NCBI GenBank assembly: GCA_934045905.1
Contig: OW203764.1
Span: 23,431,109 to 23,495,108, forward strand
Source of the DNA: Leuctra nigra
Taxonomy: Eukaryota; Arthropoda; Insecta; Plecoptera; Leuctridae
Direction of reading: 5' to 3'
Length of the DNA: 64,000 bases
Position numbers and translations under genes: made by a program. Within the stretch, counting starts at the first letter, position 1, and each line of letters opens with the position of its first letter. Below are positions 12,701-24,700 of the stretch, piece after piece. Below the pieces are notes generated by a model. The model was given only the letters and a program-made list of their open reading frames with translations. It was not told the origin of the DNA and searched no databases.

Positions 12701-15700
12701 ATCTCCTTACTGTACCTTGATTTGACAGATACACAAGGACCATATGTAGCCTCAGATATGAAAATGGTGTGTGACGCACACACGCCACCCATATATAATT
12801 GTCTTAACCTATGATTTGCAACAGCGTCCCTTGCTTCAACTATTAAGGGATGTGCAGATAACCATTCATCTGCAGAGAAACTCACTTTAAAGCCCTCTTG
12901 TGAACCTAGAATGATAACCGGTTGAAACTCTTTTAAGGGATGCACACCTACAAGTATGTGCTTACTGCGAGAAGTACTCAGATAAAACAAGCGGTTCATG
13001 ATAGTTGGTACGTCATTCTGTTGAACCATCCTCGATTTGATCTAGACGTTACTCTAAAACAAGCAAAAAGATACACTGTTTTATGTTAGAGCAATAATTG
13101 TGAATATACAAAGTTTTGCTCTGTTATAGTGTGACATAGCTTATAGCGTAGATACCTACCTCGATTATGTTTTAGCGTTGAAATGTTGAAGGGTATGAAA
13201 TAAATTATTACACAGCGTGCTGATCGTCTTCTTTCTTCAGATTCTTTTATTTATTAAAATGCTGTAATTAGCAATTAAATTAACCCACCGTCTTAACTTA
13301 AAATGTACGACAAATTTCCAAGTTTAGTTTGATTAAGACGAAACACTATGAAACATGCGCGTAAACGAATTGCTTATGTAGAGCACAATAATATTCGCAG
13401 CCACCAGCACTGATCCAAGAACGTTAGACGAATGACATGCGCAGCTTACAATTTCAGACGGTTCTTTAATTTAAAGACATGATTGTGACGTGTTTTGACA
13501 AGATCTGACTAGTCAATTCATGCCCAAAGATGATAAAATTTAACATTGCAGTTGCTGCCAATTTTCTTTTTACTTCACAGCAATCACGAAAATGCAACAA
13601 CTCATGAATATACCACACTGTTTTCGGATACTTTCACTCTAGGACTTAAAATCACCTAGATCCCTGAATTCGGAAAATTAGCTGCAGTTACACAGTAGTT
13701 AAGAACTTCATTACACACAGGATTGTAGCATCCTTTCCTGGAGCAGTTATTTTTCTTCTTCACGCGCTTCCCTTCTGTCAGAAGGTATAACTTCACAAGT
13801 TTACATCTGATTAGCTCCTCTGGACAATGCACACAATGTACAACACAATACACACAGTGTACAACACAATGCACACAATATACAACGCAATGCATACTAT
13901 GTACAACACAATGCACACCATATACAACACAATGCACACAATGTACAACGCAATGCACACATTGTACAACACAATGCACACAATGTACAACACAATTCAC
14001 ACAATGTACAACACATTGCACACAATGTACAACACAATACACATAGTGTACAGCGCAATGCACACAATGTACATCACAGTGCACACAGTGTACATCACAG
14101 TGCACACAGTGTACATCACAATGCACACAGCGTACAACGCAATGCAAGCAGTGCAATTACCTGCTACCTTTACAATTATCAATCATATTTTAGTGAAAGA
14201 TAGGAAGAAGAAACAACTTACTGAGGAGATGAAAATTAAGATTCATCTTGTTATGTCTAAAGAAGATCATATTATATTATATTTAGAAATGCTGTAGTGT
14301 GTAGAATTTGTAGTAAACCACTAAGTGGAGATCGCGTCTGTGACCATGACCATATGTGTGTGTTAGTTTCAGAGGAGCAGCCCATAGCACATACAATGTA
14401 AACTCTGTTCAAGCAAAACATATACCTGTTGTGTTTCATAATCAAATGAGTAGGTTTACTAGGGGTTGCAAAACACCATATAGAGGATTTACGAGGATCG
14501 GGTAGTACTAGAGTGCTAGGCGCATTCTAATCGAATTTTTAATCGAATTTGCATATCAAAACGTGCATTTTAATCGAATTTGCATATCAAAACGTGCATT
14601 TTAATTGAATTTGCATATCAAAAACGTATAATCATCCGAAAAACCTAGTTTAATTAAATCTATGTAAACTGTATTAAATACCAATTACTTAATCGAAAAG
14701 TGTTAAAGAAATTTTATCAAATAATTATAATGTTCATTTTAGGTTAGCTGCTATACCGTGCGTTGTAAATCCCCAACCTAAGTCAGATGATCTAAACCTG
14801 TCAGAGCCCGTCTCCATCGTGTTTATACCTGCTGAACAACCCTAACCCTCTGTTTCCCTCTATTCAAGATAAACAATAGTGTTAGCAATTGGTTTACTTA
14901 TGATTGAGCACGTTAATATAATGATTAATGAATGAGCATTCTAAAAGCATACAACAAATAAATAACCGAGTAAAAATGGTAATCTAACAAAACAAAAAAA
15001 AATACACTTTTCATCATTTTTCTCAATCGGGGCTATCTTATTTTTAATCCTCAGCTTTCATTTACCGTAAATGTTTTTGACATAACTGCGGGGATCTTCG
15101 GAATACTACGCGGTAGGACGCAACGTCGGAGGACGCCACGCCGAGATGCGATGCCGGAGGGCACCAAGTCGAGGCGCAACACGCTATGCTCCATCAGACG
15201 GGTAAGTCTTCATAGATAACCGCAATGTTCGCGATGTCTTGTGGTGTACAAGTATACTCTCGGTTTTATAAGATTCCATCGTGTATGTATTACAACAAAT
15301 CTCCGTTGTATGTTATGGGATTTATCCGGATATTACTCAAGGATTGATTAGATGAATGGCATATCAGTGATATACACGGAATATAGTTTAAATAGAATTT
15401 ATTGATAATGTAATAAATACATTACAGACTACAAACACATTCAAGCAATACTCACTAACTAATTTAATAATATTGCTGTAATTTTAATGTTCTATACGCT
15501 ACTGACCTGATCTTGATTTAAGTAATAGACATAATATTAAAAATATGATATAATTAATTAAATGCTAATGAATTATTCAATATAATTTTACTACTGGATT
15601 ATGAAAACTTAACTATAAACTAAACCGTGAAGCTTACACCTACTTCTTAATTCTATGATGTCCATATGCTAAAGTGTTGATGCCATCATCGAGTATGTGT

Positions 15701-18700
15701 CGTTTATCGTCGAATGGTGTTAATGTCGTCTTAGTCTGACGAATTGTATAGACTTCGTGCTTGAAACTCCTTATTGAGGACATTACAGCATTCTGCACAA
15801 CCTTTTTAAGTAAACAGTCTCTGTAATTCTTATGCTTAATCTCTTTTCTCATTGTAGCCTTGATAATCCCCTTCCCTACTTTTTTACATCGGCCATCGGT
15901 TTCCAAAAGACTATACATTTTTGCACGCAATCCAACAAACTCTTTCACAATCCTACCGTCCATCTCATCTTTAAACTTCCCCAAAACTTTCTTATTTCTA
16001 TCATCATAGAGAAAATGATCTTTCGACATATTTGATGTATCGAACAAATGAATGTCTTTCTCCATATCTTTGTACAGATCTTCTGTCTCAATTTGATAAC
16101 ACAGAGAGTCCGTGTCCGTGAAGCATAGTACTGCGTTCTCATTATACTTATTTTTAACATAGTTATAATGGAAATTATACATAACATATTTACTCAAATC
16201 TAAAATAGTAAATCCTGCATAAATGGGACGATCTAGTACAAGAGATGCCCGCTTCCTTTCCACAGCAACAAGATTGTTTGAAAATATTTCAAAATTTTCA
16301 AACGCAGGAGAAGCTATCAATTTCTTTAACTGTTTTTCATTGTTGGCAAGGGTAATATTTACACGCTTTCTCACATTCTCCATCGTTTTTCCGAATACAG
16401 CGTTGTTCATGAGTTTGAAAAAATCCTTTTCAAAGTCATTTTGTGCCTTTATACGCTGGACGGTGTTGAAATCTATATAAGGTTTCAACCACTGTGTCTG
16501 AGTGAATTCAATCACGCGATGTATTTTGGTTAATCTCAACCCCAGAGAGAGGCACTGCTTCAAATTACGGTAATGGATGATGTATTTCTCCTTATCGTTG
16601 AGATTCGGAGTCAATTTTTCAATATTGCTGCTTTTCAAGCGCAAATCATCTGAAAGCTGTACTGCGTAAGGAGAGAGCATATCACGTGTGATTCCTACTT
16701 TCTCAGGACATAAAGGATAATCAGAATGATTGTCATGCAAGTCCTCTGGATACAGCAAATTAACCTCCAAAATGTATCCCTTATCACTGTCATCAGGTAT
16801 GTCATCAAAGTTAATTTTATCTATATCTTCTGCAGATAACCATTTAAAATCTTTATGAGGTAGAAATTCACTCATTGCAACCCCATACAGATTGTTACAG
16901 TCTAGATATACAATGTAGGTGGACGGTTTGCCAGGATCGAAATCAGCCATGTACTTGTTACTGGCTTCTGAAAAGCGGTGGGATATCATCGCCACACCCC
17001 CGCGAACTCCCTCCTCAACAAACAGATACATATCGAGATCAGTAATGAGCTCCAGACGAACATCTGTCATTTTCAAGAAACTCTGCCAGGCTAATCCTGG
17101 AGCTGTGAACGTATGACAGGGGTCGATGTGGTAGAATTCCAGACACAAACTACGAAAACTCTCGAATACATCGGCAAGTAAGAGAATATCAGTGGTGATG
17201 TATAGATCCTGGTACTCACCGATGCTTGAAATTTTGAATTTACGCCAAACTTCGAGTGCATGGTTGTAATCGTCATCGGAGATCTCATCTCCAGTGAGAT
17301 CATTCCTGAAGGCGGGCTTTGGAGGTAGACAGCTTTCCATCAGCTTCCCCTCAGAATCGACATAGCTATACGGGAATACCCCTTTACGTAGCAGAAGTGG
17401 GAGGGAATCAGAATCAAAGAATTCTTTCAACAGAAAGAATTTACTTGAACCGTCCTTTCTAAGATTGTTTACTAAAGATTCCAATGACGTACTCATGAAC
17501 TGGTATGAATCAATGAATCTTAGTCGGCCTAAAGAGAAGGAGATGTACTTTTCCATGTTATTTGGTATTACTGAAATTTTCTTATCTTTGATTTTACCGA
17601 TCCCCTGCATAATCAAATGAGAATCGTACCCACGCAGATTATGAAACACAACAGGAATATGTTTTGCTTGAACAGCATTTATATTGCATGTGTTGTGGGC
17701 TGCTCCTCTGAATCTACCACTCATATGATCATGATCACGGACGCGATCTCCATCTAGCGGTTTACTACAAATACTACACACAACAGCATCTCTGAATTTA
17801 ATCTGGTCTTCTTTAGACATAACAAGAGGGATCCTAATTTTTATCTTCTCAGTTAGTTTTTCTTCTTCTAGTAGTAGAGCGTTCAGGAACTCGTCAACAA
17901 CGTTTTCTCCTCGATAGACTTGAGGTGGACCAATCGGGTTGCCATTTGAATCCACAACGATGTATGCGTAGCTGCTCGGGTCGTGTAGTGCTGCTTTATG
18001 AGTTGATGATACTTCTTCATTCGGCTTGCAGCTGCTGATGTTTCGGACGAAACACTCGAAATCAGCGTAGATGGTGAATGAAGAAGTATCATCAACTCAT
18101 AAAGCAGCACTACACGACCCGAGCAGCTACGCATACATCGTTGTGGATTCAAATGGCAACCCGATTGGTCCACCTCAAGTCTATCGAGGAGAAAACGTTG
18201 TTGACGAGTTCCTGAACGCTCTACTACTAGAAGAAGAAAAACTAACTGAGAAGATAAAAATTAGGATCCCTCTTGTTATGTCTAAAGAAGACCAGATTAA
18301 ATTCAGAGATGCTGTTGTGTGTAGTATTTGTAGTAAACCGCTAGATGGAGATCGCGTCCGTGATCATGATCATATGAGTGGTAGATTCAGAGGAGCAGCC
18401 CACAACACATGCAATATAAATGCTGTTCAAGCAAAACATATTCCTGTTGTGTTTCATAATCTGCGTGGGTACGATTCTCATTTGATTATGCAGGGGATCG
18501 GTAAAATCAAAGATAAGAAAATTTCAGTAATACCAAATAACATGGAAAAGTACATCTCCTTCTCTTTAGGCCGACTAAGATTCATTGATTCATACCAGTT
18601 CATGAGTACGTCATTGGAATCTTTAGTAAACAATCTTAGAAAGGACGGTTCAAGTAAATTCTTTCTGTTGAAAGAATTCTTTGATTCTGATTCCCTCCCA

Positions 18701-21700
18701 CTTCTGCTACGTAAAGGGGTATTCCCGTATAGCTATGTCGATTCTGAGGGGAAGCTGATGGAAAGCTGTCTACCTCCAAAGCCCGCCTTCAGGAATGATC
18801 TCACTGGAGATGAGATCTCCGATGACGATTACAACCATGCACTCGAAGTTTGGCGTAAATTCAAAATTTCAAGCATCGGTGAGTACCAGGATCTATACAT
18901 CACCACTGATATTCTCTTACTTGCCGATGTATTCGAGAGTTTTCGTAGTTTGTGTCTGGAATTCTACCACATCGACCCCTGTCATACGTTCACAGCTCCA
19001 GGATTAGCCTGGCAGAGTTTCTTGAAAATGACAGATGTTCGTCTGGAGCTCATTACTGATCTCGATATGTATCTGTTTGTTGAGGAGGGAGTTCGCGGGG
19101 GTGTGGCGATGATATCCCACCGCTTTTCAGAAGCCAGTAACAAGTACATGGCTGATTTCGATCCTGGCAAACCGTCCACCTACATTGTATATCTAGACTG
19201 TAACAATCTGTATGGGGTTGCAATGAGTGAATTTCTACCTCATAAAGATTTTAAATGGTTATCTGCAGAAGATATAGATAAAATTAACTTTGATGACATA
19301 CCTGATGACAGTGATAAGGGATACATTTTGGAGGTTAATTTGCTGTATCCAGAGGACTTGCATGACAATCATTCTGATTATCCTTTATGTCCTGAGAAAG
19401 TAGGAATCACACGTGATATGCTCTCTCCTTACGCAGTACAGCTTTCAGATGATTTGCGCTTGAAAAGCAGCAATATTGAAAAATTGACTCCGAATCTCAA
19501 CGATAAGGAGAAATACATCATCCATTACCGTAATTTGAAGCAGTGCCTCTCTCTGGGGTTGAGATTAACCAAAATACATCGCGTGATTGAATTCACTCAG
19601 ACACAGTGGTTGAAACCTTATATAGATTTCAACACCGTCCAGCGTATAAAGGCACAAAATGACTTTGAAAAGGATTTTTTCAAACTCATGAACAACGCTG
19701 TATTCGGAAAAACGATGGAGAATGTGAGAAAGCGTGTAAATATTACCCTTGCCAACAATGAAAAACAGTTAAAGAAATTGATAGCTTCTCCTGCGTTTGA
19801 AAATTTTGAAATATTTTCAAACAATCTTGTTGCTGTGGAAAGGAAGCGGGCATCTCTTGTACTAGATCGTCCCATTTATGCAGGATTTACTATTTTAGAT
19901 TTGAGTAAATATGTTATGTATAATTTCCATTATAACTATGTTAAAAATAAGTATAATGAGAACGCAGTACTATGCTTCACGGACACGGACTCTCTGTGTT
20001 ATCAAATTGAGACAGAAGATCTGTACAAAGATATGGAGAAAGACATTCATTTGTTCGATACATCAAATATGTCGAAAGATCATTTTCTCTATGATGATAG
20101 AAATAAGAAAGTTTTGGGGAAGTTTAAAGATGAGATGGACGGTAGGATTGTGAAAGAGTTTGTTGGATTGCGTGCAAAAATGTATAGTCTTTTGGAAACC
20201 GATGGCCGATGTAAAAAAGTAGGGAAGGGGATTATCAAGGCTACAATGAGAAAAGAGATTAAGCATAAGAATTACAGAGACTGTTTACTTAAAAAGGTTG
20301 TGCAGAATGCTGTAATGTCCTCAATAAGGAGTTTCAAGCACGAAGTCTATACAATTCGTCAGACTAAGACGACATTATCACCATTCGACGATAAACGACA
20401 CATACTCGATGATGGCATCAACACTTTAGCATATGGACATCATAGAATTAAGAAGTAGGTGTAAGCTTCACGGTTTAGTTTATAGTTAAGTTTTCATAAT
20501 CCAGTAGTAAAATTATATTGAATAATTCATTAGCATTTAATTAATTATATCATATTTTTAATATTATGTCTATTACTTAAATCAAGATCAGGTCAGTAGC
20601 GTATAGAACATTAAAATTACAGCAATATTATTAAATTAGTTAGTGAGTATTGCTTGAATGTGTTTGTAGTCTGTAATGTATTTATTACATTATCAATAAA
20701 TTCTATTTAAACTATATTCCGTGTATATCACTGATATGCCATTCATCTAATCAATCCTTGAGTAATATCCGGATAAATCCCATAACATACAACGGAGATT
20801 TGTTGTAATACATACACGATGGAATCTTATAAAACCGAGAGTATACTTGTACACCACAAGACATCGCGAACATTGCGGTTATCTATGAAGACTTACCCGT
20901 CTGATGGAGCATAGCGTGTTGCGCCTCGACTTGGTGCCCTCCGGCATCGCATCTCGGCGTGGCGTCCTCCGACGTTGCGTCCTACCGCGTAGTATTCCGA
21001 AGATCCCCGCAGTTATGTCAAAAACATTTACGGTAAATGAAAGCTGAGGATTAAAAATAAGATAGCCCCGATTGAGAAAAATGATGAAAAGTGTATTTTT
21101 TTTTGTTTTGTTAGATTACCATTTTTACTCGGTTATTTATTTGTTGTATGCTTTTAGAATGCTCATTCATTAATCATTATATTAACGTGCTCAATCATAA
21201 GTAAACCAATTGCTAACACTATTGTTTATCTTGAATAGAGGGAAACAGAGGGTTAGGGTTGTTCAGCAGGTATAAACACGATGGAGACGGGCTCTGACAG
21301 GTTTAGATCATCTGACTTAGGTTGGGGATTTACAACGCACGGTATAGCAGCAAACCTAAAATGAACATTATAATTATTTGATAAAATTTCTTTAACACTT
21401 TTCGATTAAGTAATTGGTATTTAATACAGTTTACATAGATTTAATTAAACTAGGTTTTTCGGATGATTATACGTTTTTGATATGCAAATTCAATTAAAAT
21501 GCACGTTTTGATATGCAAATTCGATTAAAATGCACGTTTTGATATGCAAATTCGATTAAAAATTCGATTAGAATGCGCCTAGCACTCTAGTACTACCCGA
21601 TCCTCGTAAATCCTCTATATGGTGTTTTGCAACCCCTAGTAAACCACTACTGATATAGGTACTCTTATTTGTGTTGAATGGATGGGGTTCTTCAAACCCT

Positions 21701-24700
21701 CCAACCCCACATCTTTGCCATCTGCATTTACCTCTGTTGTCGTCCGGATGATAGAGTTTATGAAAAAAAACTTAAAATTTCGCAAGCAATTTATGAATTT
21801 GTGGGTGTATACAAGCGTGGAAATTAGTTGGTTGGTTGGCTATCTCTCTCTGCCTGCTCCATATAAAAACATGTTTATGATATGGGTCAGAGAGAGGCAG
21901 AATACAACGATGCGCATGATTCTAAGCATGTGTTATGTTTACCTCTATGACTGATTTCGCGAGCTTTCCATCCTCGGTCCAGGCGTAGAGCCACTCCAAC
22001 TGCAGCCATGGCTTGAGCATTCTGTTATGAAGTAGAGCAACTGCATGGACCATCACACTCTCGAAGTCGCTGTGGCCTTCACGCTGGGTGTCGATACGCC
22101 CTCCTGGGGAATCGAACCAAGAACATCAAGATGCGTTCGTTGTAATGAAACTAGTTTCCTAGGTGGAAGTGTTATGGGTAAACGCAAAAAAATACACGCG
22201 AAGGAAAATAGGGGGGTTTGAGCCCCCAAATAATTTTCTTTCCTCAAAGGCATTCGTTTTGATGCAATGTAACGATTTCTTAAAACACTTTTTGCCCTAA
22301 TGAAAGCATTGATTTTTCTCTATTTCGTTACTTTTCCAGAAATATCTTGCGTTTTTCTTCAATATTAGTTATTACATTCTTCAATTACAATTTCCAAATG
22401 TCTACATTTTTAGATTTCTTTCAGCAAATCAATAGAATATTTGGTTTTCTGTCACAAATAACATCCTTATGATACCTCAACTGGATTTTTTTTAAACAGG
22501 CATTTAATTTACGAAAAATTGCCCGTATACAGCGTATACCTCAAGAATTATCTATATGTATACGCACAGGCCAAAAACTATTTTTATATATACGGCGTAT
22601 CGCGTATTCCCTCAACTTAACCACTGAATGTCAACAAAATTGATTACTCTGGTTTCATTTTAACTATTTGAAGTTCTAAACAAGACAATTCTTTGAACTT
22701 GTACGTAAACTTATTTATTATTTATTAGATAATACAATATTTCGTCCTGTTTCACAGGACTTCTTCAGGTAGTTTGAAAAAATGGAAGAAAACAAATTAA
22801 AAATTGACTAATATTCGTTTATAATATTCGTTTATATTTTTATTTTAGTTTACACTAAAATACACTTTTAAAAATGTCCCTGATTTTTCTTTTTCCCTCA
22901 AAAAATGGTGAATGTCGCCAAGCATCATGTAACCATGTTACCATGTAACCATGTAACCATGTAACCATGTTACCAACTCCCTCTACCGAATATAGTGAAA
23001 AAATCTATTTACATTTTCAATGTCTCAAATGCCGACTACTTTGTTGCGTAGAATGTTTCTAGAATTTGAGGTGCAGTTCCTCAATTAGTCACAGTCCACG
23101 TTCACAAATGATCATATTGACATATCGCTGTTGGGCACATCGACCCTGGAGCTAAGTGTTACTCGGTACGAGATCCAGATATCCGGAGCAGTAATTCAAG
23201 GTAATCTCGCACAGTATTCGAGAAATATGTCTCAAATAGTTTCGCCGAAATTCTGGCGTTAGCTCATTAGTCCGAGCTGGTGGAATATATCGATAAATCT
23301 TCAGAATACCACAAGTCGGTGAATACGGGGCAGGAAAATTAAATATTAATTGATAAAAAGTCATGATAATTTTAAATTTTTAGACGATCTCCACTCTTCA
23401 CTCTCAGATCTCTGTTTTGTTAATTTCTTATTTGGTTTGTTTGTTTTTGTTTCTTTGATCTAGATGCAATTTGTATTCATTAGAGACCACATGTTTTGTT
23501 TGCTTCAGATTTTTAACAACATTATACGATTGGTTACCCTCAGGTTGACATTTTTATAGCTCATCATAAACAAACACTTCATCCTTCCTGAAATTTGCTC
23601 TATCTTTTATCAATGAGGTTTTAGTGGGCTTTAAAACCTCTTGGATATTATGAGCCTTTCCTTGATCAAAACTATTCTCCCCAGCTGTTTTTCAAACAGC
23701 AGCATCTGAATCTCTCTGTGTACCGCGTTGACATCGATGTGTAGTTATCGCGCTGGTCTAGTTGCTAAAATCATCTAAAACATCCTGGTTATAATGCGAA
23801 AACAAACCTGCAAAATGCAAGTGATGGTACCTATAACTTTACTACCGCACTTCGTGCACTGTCACTCCCTCGTACAATATAGTAATTATCCAATTAATTA
23901 CTACGAATAATTACGCGTAATTTCTACAAATTAGGTAATTTCGTGAGTTTTAAACTATCTCAGCTAAATGAAGGGAATGCTGTTAGTAAAGGGAAGACAA
24001 CCTCCTTAAGGCTTGGCGTCATCTTTCATCCTACACATTTGTACTTTATAACTTATGGTTTCACAAGCACACTCTTCATGCCCCCCCCCCCCCCCCCCCC
24101 ATACCCAAGTGCAATTCTATAGACCAAAAAAATTAAAGAAAATAATTGTTAATAATATATCTTCCCCTTTCCCGGGAGAGTGTGAACATTTTATAATATG
24201 TTTGGCTATTTTCAAATTGTCAATTGTTTTATTTTTTTTCTGGTTTGCAAAAGTAGTAAAATATAGCCCAAATCTACGAAACATGTGTGTGTAATTTGTT
24301 ACGTGGAACAAGGCTTTACCTGCATTGTAGACTATTGCAAACCATAAAGTCTACAACCCAACAGAACTCTTCAAATTAAGTTTAAAAACAAACAAATAAA
24401 TCCCGTGGGACGCGCCCTGGATTCTTGCTGAGGATCCTTCTCCCAGATCTTTCAAATAAACCATCCCCTACATAAATCCTCAAGATATCTATGGTTTCAT
24501 GTGCAGATGTAAAATAATCAAGAAATGACCCTGGCTATTCATCTACAGGTAATGAAAGTTAAACAAATTAATAGTCGATGCATATCTTCAACATGAAGGT
24601 CATTAAATTCCACAACCAATGCGTTAGGATATTTAATTAATTTTTAATTGATTTTTAATTTTTTTTAACTCCTTTATTATTTAATACAACATAGTACACA

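Larger units (their letters stand above)
7674..21942 (-). other. 14.3-kb intron 2 of the CYP gene
   Basis: Donor GTAAAC at 21942-21937, acceptor TCTACAG just above 7673. Contents are annotated separately: A/T-rich tandem repeats, tRNA-Lys-like gene, three paralogous ORFs, minisatellite, polymerase relic and palindrome. Between 13030 and 13820 only AT-rich sequence with no recognisable gene is seen. Confidence 0.9.

Noticed and set aside
13656..14297. Cys/His-rich (minus) and His/Tyr/Asn-rich (plus) repeat proteins
   Set aside because: Both are read-through of the 21-bp minisatellite, whose period is a multiple of three. Nothing outside the repeat supports a gene.
15832..20266. Numerous 60-85-aa ORFs inside the palindrome
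   Set aside because: Antisense or shifted frames of the two polymerase genes, appearing in mirrored pairs.
14453..21645. Complete Polinton/Maverick element with long terminal inverted repeats
   Set aside because: The inverted arms make up the whole unit. No integrase, ATPase, protease or capsid gene and no flanking target duplication were found.
22104..22140. tRNA or SINE box B (GGTTCGATTCC on the minus strand) at the CYP exon 2 acceptor
   Set aside because: No matching box A or tRNA fold upstream. A chance match, or at most a trace, so not listed as a feature.
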